Shown: positions 24,071 through 34,583, counted from the stretch's first letter. The stretch is 64,000 nucleotides of DNA from Rhipicephalus microplus (GCF_043290135.1 NC_134701.1:100642702-100706701); one strand, 5' to 3'. Numbers and translations are program-made. The notes: generated from the letters alone by a model not told the origin.

Positions 24071-24315
24071 TCGCCCCGCCGTGGTGGTCTACTGGCTAAG
24101 GTACTCGGCTGCTGACCCGCCGGTCGCGGGTTCAAATCCCGGCTGCGGCGGCTGCATTTCCGATGGAGGCGGAAATGTTGTAGGCCCGTGTGCTCAGATT
24201 TGGGTGCACGTTAAAGAACCCCAGGTGGTCGAAATTTCCGGAGCCCTCCACTACGGCGTCACTCATAATCATATAGTGGTTTTGGGACGTTAAACCCCGC
24301 ATATCAATCAATCAT
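24071..24315 (+). mobile_element. Ruka-type SINE, copy 4
   Basis: Full-length in plus orientation: head GCCCCGCCGTGG, A box in TGGTCTACTGGCTAAGG, B box GGTTCAAATCC at 24130-24140, tail TCAATCAATCAT. The 12-bp target duplication CGCGTTTCAGTG lies at 24059-24070 and 24316-24327. It inserted into the GC-rich core of composite repeat copy 1. Copies 2 and 3 have that core uninterrupted, so the empty site is visible in this same window. Confidence 0.96.
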
Positions 24316-24983
24316 CGCGTTTCAGTGCGTCCGGCGTCTTTCTGTCACGAAAAGAGGGAAACACAGTGTTTTCTGGTTTGCGCTTCGGCGCCATATGCAG
24401 CATGTCACATTTCCTGCCGGTTGCCCTCGGGCCGCGCCGACGGACATTGGTCGCGCCGGTCGCGCCTGGCATCAGGCTATAGAGTGCGCGCGTTATGCTA
24501 ACGTAGCGTCGCTATGCCCAGCGTGAGCGCGCGTCAACGCTACATTGGAGTATATTGGGCCTTTCATGATGTGCTCGAGGCCGTTTTCGGACTCCTCATA
24601 TACCAAATTTGGTGTTACGTGGCGTCAATGTATGGCGAAAGTATATGACTGGAGCAAACATGATAATCCTTACACGTGTGTCTTGTAAGAACATGACAAC
24701 ATACCAGGCTTATAGCGCGCACGCGGTTGTTTCGCGCACGCGGTATCACGTGACGTAAATACATGACGAATATAAATGACACATACAAATATGTTATTCG
24801 TCACAGGGAAGTCATGTAACACATCATTTACCTCTACCTAGTAACGTTGTGCTGATTTTAAAGTGACATACAAACATTTCTCATTTATGCTTCGCATATC
24901 AGCGACTCCCACTGTACGTGTTAGCGGCAATTATTTTTTCTTAAAGCGAAGCATTTCTTAGGGAACTTCAGCGACTTTGCGCA

Positions 24984-25036
<53 letters not shown>
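24984..25036. repeat. (TATC)n within composite repeat copy 2
   Basis: About 13 TATC units at the same position as in copy 1, but much shorter. This shows length change after the copies separated. Confidence 0.95.
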
Positions 25037-25037
<1 letters not shown>

Positions 25038-25709
25038 GCCGCCTACGACTTTAACTGTCCTGGCCGTTTCGATAAGATATCGATACCAAGCTTGGTATAG
25101 CATAAAATGACTGTATGAAAAATATATTTGTATAGTATTCACTATAAAATTATGACATAAATGTCATGAATGTCATAACTTACAATTCATGGTTCTGCAG
25201 CTGTTGCGGTAGTTTCGTTCAGATGACATGTCGCAAAACTGGTATGTTATGACATGAATGCATGGTGAACACAAGCGACAGACCTTAACATGAAAATCGT
25301 GAGAGGCGTCTCATGTAACAACATGACTACACGCCACGCTCATGATGAGCTGGCGCTATTTCGCTAGCTTCACTTATATCAAATACGGTATTACCGGACG
25401 TAAATGGATGAAGCAGATATAATACTGGTGCAAACATGATAAACATGAGATGCGTGCCAATGTAGAAACAGGACTACGTGCAACGCTCATGATACGCTCG
25501 CGGCCATTTCCATAGCTTCACATGTACAAAACTCAGTATTACGCGACGCGAAGGGTCGACATAGATAAATGACACATACAAACATGATAATCAGGATATG
25601 CGTGTCATGTAACATGACTACATGCACTCTAGGAGGCTTTGCTACATGACACACTCACTATGCGCTCGCGGCCAGTCCGCTAGCCTCACATATGCCAAAT
25701 TTTGTATTG

Positions 25710-25768
25710 ATTGATTGATTTGTGGGGTTTAACGTCCCAAAACCACCATATGATTATGAGAGACGCGG
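25710..25768 (-). mobile_element. 5'-truncated Ruka SINE, copy 5 (59 bp)
   Basis: Only the 3' end of the SINE is present, on the minus strand: the reverse complement of the GGTTTTGGGACGTTAAAC end and its TCAATCAATC tail. A perfect 14-bp duplication, CAAATTTTGTATTG, brackets it at 25696-25709 and 25769-25782. Truncation at the 5' end with an intact target duplication is the hallmark of incomplete target-primed reverse transcription. Confidence 0.95.
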
Positions 25769-26655
25769 CAAATTTTGTATTGCGTGACGTCAATTGATGA
25801 CGAAGGTATGAGACTGGTTGAAACATGATAATCATGGGATACGTGTCATGGGAGAACATGACTACATGCCGCAGTCAGACTGCGAATACATTTCGATGTG
25901 AGGTGGTGCACGTGCCCACCGGCGTTTATTTCGTTGGGTCATGCTGACGTTGCCACGCCAGGCACTGGTCCTGCTATACTTGCAGACCCGTGCCGCGCTG
26001 CGTTGCTCTGACGCTTGCGCGTTTCAGCGCGTTTGGCGTCCCTCTATCACAAAAGAAGAGAGACACGTCTGGGTAACGCATCGGCGCAAAATACAGCATG
26101 TCGCAATTTGTGTCGGTTGCCGTCGGGCTGCACCGACGGACGCTGGTCGTGCCAGTCGTGCCTGTCGTCTGACTATAGAGTGCTCACGTTTTGCTAACAT
26201 AGCTTCGCTTTGCCCAGCGTGTGCGCGCGTCAACGCTACCTTGGAGTATATTAGGCCGTTCATGAGGCGCTCGCGGCCATTTTATGTTTTTGACATATAC
26301 CTGGTTCGGTGTTACATGACGTCAATGAATGACAAAAGTATATGAGTTGTGCAAACATGAGAATCCTGAAACGCGTGTCATATAAGAACATGATAACATA
26401 CCATGCTCATAACGTAATCGTGGTCGTTTCGCTAGGTCCACATATGCTAAAATTGGTGTCAAGTGAAATTAATAGATGACGAAGGTAAACGACACACCCA
26501 AATATAGAATACATGACACAGAAGTCGTGTACGGTATGACTACCCTCCACCTCGTAACGTTGTGCTGATTTTAAAGTGAGATATCAACCTTTCTCATTCG
26601 TGCTTCGCATATCATCGATTCCCACTGTCCGTGGAATCTGCCAATTTTTTTTTCT

Positions 26656-28431
26656 ATTCTCGTGTGAGAGCGAAAATCACCACTGAGGGCAAGTATTTTT
26701 TTTGTTAGTAGGTGCACTGAAGTAGGAGCACTTAAGGCAAGTAGTTTTTCTGTTAGTGCTTTTATTTTCACCCAATTGGCGAGTCAAAGCATGGCAGCTG
26801 CTGAATTTTTCTTATATGGATCACTGCAAGGAGGTATTATTTTGTCTGTAACAGAAGCATTCTAGCCTTTTCTTTCTAAAAACGCGTATATGGGTGAAGA
26901 CTTTGCTAACTATCGTCAGTGAATTACATTGCCCTCCTATTTTTAGAGGTCATTTCACTCTTTTGTCGCGTACCGATATTTATTTGTCAACCGAATTCTA
27001 CTTACGGTCTAGAACTTAGGTGCCGTAATAGTGCCACTTATTGTGATAAGTATTTTTGCCAGAATATTGTGAAAAGCTACAATTATCTGACCTACATTTA
27101 CTCCCCACGTCCTTCACAATGAAAGCGCTTCTTACCGTCATCTGTAGTTTGAATATGTTGTCGTAGCATAATGGCAATATCAGTATTGTGTTCATTTAGA
27201 GTAATCTCGACTGCTTCAAATCAAATGGTCGCACACGCTGCCCAACAGCGTCTTTCAAAAATTGAATTTTCGTCGTGGTAGACTGCTGAGGAATAAAAAG
27301 TGTGTGAGTTATTCTAAAACAAAAGAAGAGAAAATTGAGCCCCTTAATTGTCTCACAGTTGGAGGACACCTCAGTAATAGCTTATGAGGGGTGCGTTTAA
27401 AGGGGGCATTAAAGGGATAGGATTAAAAGGTGGATAGAGAGGAATGAGAGAGTGAGGCACAGGGAGTGCGAACGACAGAAAACGACGGAAGTAAAAAGTA
27501 GAAAAGAAAGATGGACACGGTCGCAGGAGTCCGGGGACAGGTCACCACTCGGCGAGAGCTCTAGTCGGCGTCAGGAGATGGCATAAGGCGAGCCCAAACA
27601 GCCAGAGCTGCGCTGTCATCGGATATCGCGCGGGCACAACCGGTTGACATGAAATCCGGAGAAGGAGTCCCCAGAATAAAAAGTGTGAATTGTCACTGTA
27701 ATGTAACAAGAAGTGTTTTATACCAGATGCACAAAACTCTGAACGCGTGGGGTGTTCTTCAACAAGCAAAACATCTTTATGTTCGTTCTTACATTCCCCA
27801 TCATATTCACGGAACACCTTAGAACTCACAGTAAGAATTGTCGACCATGCGCGACCAGAGCACACCTGCAACCAGCCCGTGGTCGTGGAATAGCTGGTGA
27901 CGTTCAGTCTAGATATAGTCCAGACTTCCTCCCTGTCTGCTGTTTTCGGCACACTGGGAGGAAGTTGGAAAGAGAAACTGGAAAATCCCCGTGGGGCCAG
28001 CGCAAAGCGTTGTACGCTTCGAGAGCGTGGCTTTCGCTCCAGACTTGACGGCGTCAGTACATTGCGATGAGAAAGCACGACAGTTGCTGATGCTGAGTGC
28101 CGAGTTTGGTTGGCTCAGCGACCGCTTTTCTCCAGCGGGTGTTATGTCTTCGTAACCCACTTATGCTGCCGCGTTCGCATGGTTGCCTTGCGTGCATGCT
28201 TCGCTAGTATTCTGAATAGAGGACAGAAAATTTTGGAGTAGAAGTCGAAATGAATTTTCGATTTAATAGTAGCGATTTATTATTTAGTTGCCGACTGGTT
28301 ACGGTTTACACAATAGATGCTATGTCAATGCTGCAGTTATTTCATCTTAGAGAAAGTCAGGTCAGGTCTTGTTTCTTCTATTTATTTCAGGAGTATGTCA
28401 TACTGCTGCGTGCTGTTCGAAACATTAAATA
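26656..28431. other. Unassigned sequence between composite repeat copies
   Basis: About 1.8 kb. The longest frame is a 178-codon minus-strand frame at 27542-28078 with no domain I recognise and no signal peptide. Overlapping frames on both strands suggest chance openness in a GC-richer stretch. A purine-rich tract (27390-27520) precedes it. Confidence 0.4.
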
Positions 28432-28846
28432 GGAAAAAAATCGGCATATCCCACGTACCGTGGGAATCGATGGCATGCGAAGCACGAATAAGAAAAGCCT
28501 ATATGTCACTTTAATATCAGCACAACGTTACCAGGTGGAGATAAATGATGCAGTACAAGACTTCCGTGTCATAGTTATCATGTTTGGATGTGTCGTTAAC
28601 CTTTGTCATCTATACACGCCACGTGATACTATAATACTAAATTTAGTATATGTGGAGCTAGCGAAACGATGGAGAGCACGCTATAAGCGTGGTATGTTTT
28701 CATGTTCTTACAAGATGCACGTGTCAGGATTATCATGTTTTCACCAGTCATATATTTCGTCATTCATTGACGCCACGTAACAGTGACTTTGTATATGTGG
28801 AGCTAGCAAAACGCCCGCGAGCTCATCATGAAGGGCCCAATTATAT
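28432..28846 (-). repeat. Composite repeat copy 3, first part (inverted)
   Basis: Reverse-complement match to the right edge and last modules of copies 1 and 2: GGCATGCGAAGCACGAATAAG, then TTTAATATCAGCACAACG, then modules with CTAAATTTAGTATATGTGGAG. It breaks at 28846 where an LTR element starts and resumes at 37221 with ACTCCAATGTAGCG, exactly the next sequence expected from copy 1 (24540-24560, reversed). Confidence 0.9.
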
Positions 28847-29019
28847 TGTTACACGACATCGGCAACGAGAGAGCATCAGTCAGACGACGAAGACGATGAA
28901 TGCGATTGCGCTCGTGTTGTTGTTGCCGTTGTACCTCCATCTTGGCCTCAGCTGCTTCCGACTCTCCCTGCATATTTTGTAAATATATTTATTGCAATCA
29001 TTCTCTCCCCCCCGTGGCA
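28847..29019 (+). repeat. 5' LTR of the Gypsy element
   Basis: Begins TGTTACACG and ends GTGGCA, with the TG...CA termini of LTRs. It aligns without gaps to 37048-37220. The internal stretch TTTGTAAATATATTTATTG could hold a termination signal. Such a short LTR would carry the promoter and polyadenylation signals. Confidence 0.93.
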
Positions 29020-29024
29020 TTTAG

Positions 29025-29042
29025 TGGCGGTGCGGGGTACAA
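29025..29042 (+). promoter_or_regulatory. Primer binding site of the Gypsy element
   Basis: TGGCGGTGCGGGGT starts five bases after the 5' LTR. It begins with TGG, the complement of the tRNA CCA end, and has the correct spacing. I cannot say which tRNA it pairs with. Confidence 0.6.
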
Positions 29043-29090
29043 CACAATATAGCGGAGCTCCGCAGGGGCCGACGTTTGGATTTTTCTACC

Positions 29091-29935
29091 ATGGCGAACC
29101 AGGAACCCACTCTCGCCGAGGCGACAACAACAACAATTGTTGTCCTTCCGCAGCTAAAAGATCCTGGCATGTTCTGTGGCACTGATGATGTCGAAATTGA
29201 AGAATGGTTGCCATTGTACGAATGTAAGAATTACCTCTGGGATCAAACTCTTATGTTGGCCAACATCCTGTTCTACTCAAAGGGAACAGAAAAAGTGTGA
29301 TTCGAGAACCACGAAGATGAAATTGGAAGCTGAGATGCGTGCAAGGAAATGATGCGTGCCCTTTTCGGCAAGTTTGTGGGTAGAAAGGCAGCGGCCAAAA
29401 AGAAGTTGGCATCTCGTGCGCAAACGTCAGCAGAGTCATACGTGACTTACTACAGGACGTGCTCGCCTTTTGCCGAAAAGCGGACAATGGCATGAAAGAA
29501 ACCGAGAAAGTAGCACATTTATTGAAAGGAATTGCAGGTGATGCGTTCAACCTTCTCATATGCAAAGACTGCAACACGGTCGACGTCATCATTAAGGAGT
29601 GCCTTCGGTTTGAAGCCACAAAACGTCGACGTATCGCCCATCATTTCACTCGACTACCAAACACAGCAGCAACCTGGTCGTGTGAAGATGGGCCTGCACT
29701 AGAGACGCCATTAACTCCAGAGCATGTGACCAAAATCATCATACGTGAACTTGAAGCTCTGTCTCCTGCGTCCACGTGCTCCCATGCCTGTGATTCTAGC
29801 CCTCAGATGGTGCCACTGGTACATGCTATTGTGCGACAAGAACTTTCTCATGCTGGACTGGCATCCGAGTGCAATACAGCTCCCTCTCAGCCGATCGACC
29901 GTCGACGACCCCCTGTTACGTATGCCTAAAGCCGA
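29091..29935 (+). pseudogene. Gag capsid region of the Gypsy element
   Basis: Starts at ATG 29091 in a good context (ACCATGG), about 70 bp after the LTR. It reads LKDPGMFCGTDDVEIEEWL, then WDQTLMLANILFY, FENHEDEIGS and EMMRALFG in one frame, and AFCRKADNGM and KVAHLLKGIAGDAFNLL in a second frame from 29459. This is the capsid-like Gag of Ty3/Gypsy. TGA replaces expected Trp codons at 29298-29300 and again near 29332, and a frameshift lies near 29455. The Gag frame ends at TAA 29927-29929, and the knuckle follows in the same frame. Confidence 0.87.
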
Positions 29936-29944
29936 AACCTCCCG

Positions 29945-30295
29945 GTGCGCCCTCGCAATCCAGCCGAGTGGAGGACTGCTGACGATCGTCCGATTTGTTT
30001 CAACTGCCGCCGTATCGGATATGTGGCCCGCCATTGTAACACTTGGTGGTATTTGCATCAGGCATCCTATGGGTACACCCATCGCCCACAGAGGGATCAT
30101 GGACGCTTTCAACCTTACCGGGAATCACCTCAGCCCACCAGTGAAGACGTTCCTTCTATGCCGCCATATCGTCGTCGTTCTTCATTTCCGCATGCTCACC
30201 AGTCCCGTGCACCGCTCTCCCGTAGCCCGTCGTCTCGCTCGCCCCAATTTCGCCGACCAACGTCGCCGACTGACTACCTGCCGTGGGAAAACTAG
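29945..30295 (+). pseudogene. Gag nucleocapsid zinc knuckle region
   Basis: The frame is the same as the preceding Gag piece, separated only by a stop. It contains CFNCRRIGYVARHC at 29996-30037, a C-x2-C-x4-H-x4-C-like knuckle (Tyr in the Gly position), then a basic Arg/Ser/Pro-rich tail that would bind RNA. It ends at TAG 30293-30295, where the protease frame overlaps it. Confidence 0.86.
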
Positions 30296-30720
30296 GTAAT
30301 TCAGCTCCCGGAGGTGATGCTGCATCGAGCACTTACCCGCTAAATCCTCTGACCATGCTGCCGACTCGACGCAACCTTATTGACGTTGAAGTAGATGACA
30401 TACACGTTGTTGCACTTGTGGACACAGGAGCTTACAAATCAGTGATGAATGCAGAACTTCGTTGCCGCCTTAGAAAAGTTTTAACGCCACCCACAGTACC
30501 GCTTATCCAAGTCGCCGACGGTGGCACATTTCCCATGATTTGAATGTGCTCCGCACGTACAAGTGCCACCAATCGCTCCACGACAGTGCTGTTTGCTGTG
30601 CTCGAGAAATGTTCCCATCAACTTATCCTCGGCTTGGACTTTTTATCCACCCACTCTGCCCTTATTGATTGTGGAACCGGCATGCTTCAACTTGATTTAC
30701 CGTGTTACCATGACGACCCA
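30283..30720 (+). pseudogene. Retropepsin-type protease of the Gypsy element
   Basis: The frame opens at 30283 and reads LIDVEVDDIHVVALVDTGAYKSVM; the catalytic D-T-G is at 30421-30429. After a TGA at 30541-30543 the same frame continues with TTVLFAVLEKC, HQLILGLDFLSTHSALID. ILGLDFL is the second conserved block (the ILG motif) of the aspartic protease fold. It would cut Gag-Pol during particle maturation. One nonsense codon disrupts it. Frame shifts follow towards RT. Confidence 0.88.
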
Positions 30721-31082
30721 ACACCAGCTCAACCACGTCTGTGTTCTGTAAATCGCGTTCGCCTAGCACCTCAAGCCGTTACCTACGTGAGCCTGAGATC
30801 TGTACCCCTGTTCCCGACGGGGCCTACATGTTTACACCTATCGCTGACGTTCGGCTGGCCAAAAATGTGGCCGTGCCTTACACACTTTTCACAGTCACGG
30901 GAAATACAGCGTCTCTTCCGCTCCTAAACTTCAGCTGGTGCACTCAAGTTATCCCAGATGTTATGACTTTGGCAAAAGCTTCTTCTATAGATGCTGCCAT
31001 TTCGGCGTTCGTTGCCGAATCTTCTTCGTCATCTGCCGCATTCTCCTCATAGAAGAGCGCAGCGGAAGCCACCAACAACAAG

Positions 31083-31394
31083 ATGATCGCCTCTGACCTT
31101 CTTCCAACACAGACAGCTGATATCTCACACCTGCTGAAATCCTACCATGACATCTCTGATTTTGATGACCGCTCTTCTGGTCAGACATCCTTCGTAACTC
31201 ATAGGAATAACACTAGAGACGCCAGCCCCATCCGACGACGTTCTTATCGCGTGTCTAATGCTGAGCGACAAATTATCCAGCATGAAGTTGAATAAATGCT
31301 TACAAAAGACGTCATCGAACCTTCCTGCAGTCCATGGGTATCGCTGGTCGTGCTAGTCAAGAAGAAGGATAGCAACTGGCGCGTCTGCGTAGAC
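31083..31394 (+). pseudogene. N-terminal half of the Gypsy reverse transcriptase
   Basis: Reads RSYRVSNAERQIIQHEVE, a TAA, then MLTKDVIEPSCSPWVS, LVVLVKKKDSNWRVCVD. This is the RT finger start (KDVIEPS-SPW, KKKD, W-R-CVD). It stops mid-motif at 31394 because an RTE LINE has inserted; the next expected residues resume at about 34590. Confidence 0.9.

Positions 31395-31442
<48 letters not shown>
31395..31442. repeat. (CAT)n tail of the RTE element
   Basis: About 16 CAT units (ATG on the element strand) mark the 3' end of the LINE at the insertion boundary. Confidence 0.93.
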
Positions 31443-31491
31443 GCCGGACTACGTCCACTGCAGGACAAAGGCCTCTGCCATGTTCCGCCAG

Positions 31492-32067
31492 TTAACCCGC
31501 TCCTGTGCTTGCCGCACACTTCTTAATCTCATCTGCCCACCTAACCTTCTGTCTCCCCCTAACCCGCTTCCCTTCTCTGGGAATCCAGTCAGTTACCCTT
31601 AATGACCAGCGGTTATACTGTCTACGCGCTACATGCCCTGCCCATGTCCATTTCTTCTTCTTGATTTCAGCTATGTTATCCTTAACCCCCGTTTGTTCCC
31701 TAATCCACTCTGCTCTCTTCTTGTCTCTTAAGGTTACACCTACCATTTTTCTTTCCATTGCTCGCTGCGTCATCCTCAATTTAAGCTGAACCCTCTTTGT
31801 AAGTCTCCGGGTTTCGGCTCCGTCGCTAAGTACCGGCAAGATACAGCTGTTATTTACCTTTCTCTTGAGGGATAGTGGTAATTTACCTGTCATAATATGA
31901 GAGTGCTTGCCAAATGTGCTCCACCCCATTGTTATTCTTCTAGTAACTTCAGTCTCGTGGTTCGGCTCCGCGGTTATTGCTTGTCCTAAGTAGACATAGT
32001 CTTTTACAACTTGAAGTGCACTATTACCTATATCGAAGCGCTGCTCTTTTCCGAGGTTGTTGTACAC
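31492..32067 (-). pseudogene. RTE C-terminal region
   Basis: A 191-codon open stretch reads VVKDYVYLGQAI, RITMGWSTFGKH, ILPVLSDGAETRRLTK, KKKWTWAGHVARR and WADEIKK. This is the thumb and C-terminal extension typical of RTE elements (the AGHVAR block in particular). It is the most intact part of the copy, and it has a rearranged relative at 41100-41900. Confidence 0.9.
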
Positions 32068-33239
32068 TACTTTCGTTTTCTGCAGATTAATTTAAAACCC
32101 ACCTTTCTGCTCTCCTTGTCTAACTCCGTAATCATGAGTTGCAATTCGTCCCCTGAGTTACTCAGCAATGCAATGTCATCAGCGAAGCGCAGATTACTAA
32201 GATACACTTCATTAACTCTTACCCTAACTGTTCCCATTCTAGACTTCTGAAAACCTCTTGTAAGCACGCGGTAAATAGCATTGGGGAGATTGTGTCTCCC
32301 TGCCTTACACCCTTCTTGATTGGTATTCTGTTGCTTTCTTTAAGAAGCACTATGGTAGCAATTGATCCCCTGTAGATTTGTTCCAGGATGTTTATATATA
32401 TGCTTCATCGACGCCTTGATTCCACAGTGTCTGCATGACGGCTGATATTTCTACTGAATCAAACGCCTTCTCGTAATCTATGAAGGCTATGTATAGTGGT
32501 TGGTTATATTCTGAGCATTTCTCTATTACCTGATTGATAGTATGAATGTGGTCAATTGTTGAGTAGCCTGTTCGAAATCCTGCTTGTTGCTTTGGTTGAT
32601 TGAATTCTAATGTTTTCTTTACTCTGTTAGCAATTACCTTTGTAAATAGCTTGTATACTACAAAGAGCAAGCTAATCGGCCTGTAATTATTCAACTTCTT
32701 GTTATCTCCTTTCTTATGTATTAAGGTGATGTTAGCGTTCTTCCAAGACTCTGGTACTCTTCCCGTCAGGAGACACCTCGTAACAGGGTGGTTAGATTTT
32801 CTAACACAATTTGTCCTCCATCTTTCAGCAGATCTGATGTTACCTGATCCTCACCAGCAGCTTTGCCTCTCTGCATGCTCTCCAAAGCTTTTCTGACTTC
32901 TATCATTACTCGTGGGGTGTCATCTGGGTTACTGGTAGTTCTTAATGTATTAATGTCGTGGTTGTCCCGGCCACTGTACAGATCTCTGTAAAACTCCTCC
33001 GCTATTTTAACTATCCTATCCATAGTGGTAGTTATATTGCCTTCTTTGTCCCTTAGTGCATACATCCCATTTTTGCCTATCCCAAGTTTCCTCTTCACTG
33101 CTTTGACGATTCCTTCATTTTTCAGAGCGTGTTCAATTCTCTCCATGGTATACCTTCTTACATCGGATACCTTACGCCTATTAATCAACTTCGAAAGCTC
33201 TGCCAGTTCTATTTTGTCTGTTGTTCTTGAGAATTTCAT
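32067..33239 (-). pseudogene. RTE reverse transcriptase domain
   Basis: Frames from 33239 down give the RT0 region (RVMIEVRKALESMQRGKAAG, EDQVTSDLLK), then NNYRPISLL, then YIAFIDYEKAFDSVE (motif A) in 32392-32694. SNLRFADDIALLSN, the catalytic FADD, is in 32067-32267. YRPISLL and KKGVRQGD-type blocks fit RTE RT. Catalytic aspartates are intact. Three frameshifts break it (near 32760, 32390 and 32270). Confidence 0.92.
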
Positions 33240-33477
33240 GATTTGACGCTTCGTAATGAGATTCTTCGTTTCCTGAGAAAGCTTGTCAGTGTCCTATATA
33301 ACTACCCTGCCTCCAACTTCCACTGCAAACTCCGTAATGATACTCGTCAGATTATCATAATTGTATCTATGCTAAGGTTGATTTCCTCACTAAGAGCCAA
33401 GTACCTGTTCTGAAGCGAGACTCTGAGTTCCTGTGTTTTCCTTCTCAGTGCTAGCTTATTGATTGGCTTCTCTCGTA

Positions 33478-34403
33478 TCAGTTTCTGTCGTTCCTTTTCA
33501 ATTCTAGGCAAATTCGAGACCGTACCTTTCTATGGTCACTGCACCGTACCTTGCCAACCACTTCCACATCCTGCACAAAGCCTGGGTGTGCACTCATTAT
33601 TAAGTCCATATCGTTCTTATTTTCGCTATTAGGGCTCCTCCATGTCCACTTGCGGTTACCTCGTTTTCGGTAGAAGGTATTCAAAATCCGTAAATTATTG
33701 CGTTCTGCGAATTCTACTAGTAGCTCTCCTCTGGCTTTTCTAGTACCGATGCCATAATCTCCTACTGCCTGGTTTCCAGCCTGCTTCTTCCCTTCATTTG
33801 CATTAAAGTCTCCCATCAGTATTGTATACTGTGTTTTTATCTTACTTATTGCCGATTCCACGTCTTCATAGAAGCTTTCAACTGAAGCGTCATCATGGCT
33901 GGATGTAGGCGCGTCAGCCTGTACCACCTTCATCTTGTATCTCTTATTGAGTTTAATTACGATACCTGCCACCCTTTCATAATGCTATAGTATCCCTCTA
34001 TGTTGCGAGCTATGTTTCTGTGAATTAGAAGCCCCACTCCCAGTTCTGTTCTGTCAGCCAAGCCCCGATAGCAAAGGACGTGCCCATTTTGTAGCACCGT
34101 ATTGGCTTCATCTGTCCCCCTAACCTCACTGAGCCCTATTGTATACCAATTAACACCCTCTTGCTCCTCGAATAGTACAGCTGGACTTTCCTCACTAGAT
34201 AAGGTTCTAGCGTTAAACGTTGCAAAGTTCAGGTTCCAATGGCGGGCTGTCCGAATCCAGAGATTCTTAGCACCCTCTGCTGCGTTGCAGATCTTACCAC
34301 CGCCGTGGTCAGTTGCTTCACAGCTGCTGGGGACTGAGGGCCGTGAGTTATTTGACGTATGCATGTGGGAGGTAGTGGTCAGATACTGCACCAGGGTGGC
34401 CAA
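33478..34403 (-). pseudogene. RTE endonuclease (APE) domain
   Basis: The first frame (34403 to 33957) reads LNFATFNARTL and NWYTIGLSEVRG with the catalytic Glu. The second frame (33972 to 33478) reads YTILMGDFNANEG, NKNDMDLIMS and VRCSDHRKVRS, carrying GDFN and the SDH triad. A one-step frameshift lies near 33960. The enzyme nicks target DNA. The leader part (TSHMHTSNN...) before residue 50 is less conserved. Confidence 0.9.
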
Positions 34404-34509
34404 TCCTTCTCTGGTGAGGGAGTGCGTTCCTGGCGATTGTTACCGGTGAGGCCGCACCCCAGGCCTCGTAATGTAGTTCCATCACCACGCGGAATTATTT
34501 TTATCCGGT

Positions 34510-34583
34510 TGGGAACTGCGGGGCACCGGCATTTGAATTACGGACCTTTTGCATGCGAGGCGGATGCTCTAACCACTACGTCA
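34510..34583 (-). promoter_or_regulatory. tRNA-Ala-like head with Pol III box motifs at the RTE 5' end
   Basis: Read on the minus strand, the first 70 bases resemble a tRNA-Ala gene: a D-arm/A-box stretch TAGTGGTTAGAGCATCC, an anticodon-arm CCTCGCATGC, GGTCC, and a degenerate B box AATTCAAATGCC. It sits directly 5' of the element leader and would serve as an internal Pol III promoter. The alternative is a tRNA-type SINE head fused by chance, or an older SINE next to the LINE. No target duplication separates the two parts. Confidence 0.6.

Larger units (their letters stand above)
23187..24935 (+). repeat. Composite 1.7-kb repeat, copy 1 (forward)
   Basis: The unit starts with a conserved edge GTGAAGCATTTCTTAGCGAAC, followed by (TATC)n and then GATACCAAACTTGGTAT. 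Roughly 155-bp AT-rich modules rich in dyads follow (TACCAAATTTGGTA, ACATGCGTGTCATGT). A GC-rich core lies at about 23930-24570. The unit closes with an edge containing CGTTGTGCTGATTTTAAAG and TGCTTCGCATATCA, then CCCACTGTACGTG. The same parts in the same order occur at 24936-26655, inverted at 28432-38487, and partly at 53727-54125 and 61465-62195. It encodes nothing I can identify. I do not know its name or class. Confidence 0.88.
24936..26655 (+). repeat. Composite 1.7-kb repeat, copy 2 (forward, adjoining copy 1)
   Basis: Its left edge (CTTAAAGCGAAGCATTTCTTAG at 24931-24952) follows the right edge of copy 1 with almost no spacer, so the two copies are head to tail. It has its own (TATC)n at 24984-25036, about four dyad-rich modules, a GC-rich core at about 25880-26245, and the right edge near 26560-26655. 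A 59-bp Ruka fragment is inserted at 25710-25768. Confidence 0.88.
31395..34583 (-). mobile_element. RTE-clade LINE inserted in the Gypsy RT gene
   Basis: Minus strand, about 3.2 kb. From its 5' end it has a tRNA-like head (34510-34583), an APE endonuclease, RT with YEKAFDSV and FADD motifs, and a C-terminal region with KKKWTWAGHVARR. It ends in a (ATG)n tail at 31395-31442. The layout (single ORF, short 3' UTR, trinucleotide tail) is that of RTE elements. Five frame breaks show decay, but no large piece is missing. The tail makes the target duplication unreadable. Insertion is precise at the protein level: the Gypsy RT stops after RVCVD and resumes with NKVTRKDVY. Confidence 0.93.

Noticed and set aside
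24060..24150. A possible true tRNA gene with A and B boxes
   Set aside because: It is the tRNA-derived head of a Ruka SINE; the tail, length and target duplication show this.
23190..26655. CRISPR-like array of short palindromic repeats
   Set aside because: Eukaryotic context, repeat units of about 155 bp without constant spacers, and no cas genes.
27542..28078. 178-codon minus-strand frame
   Set aside because: No domain, no start context of note, and other frames are open on both strands; not called as a gene.
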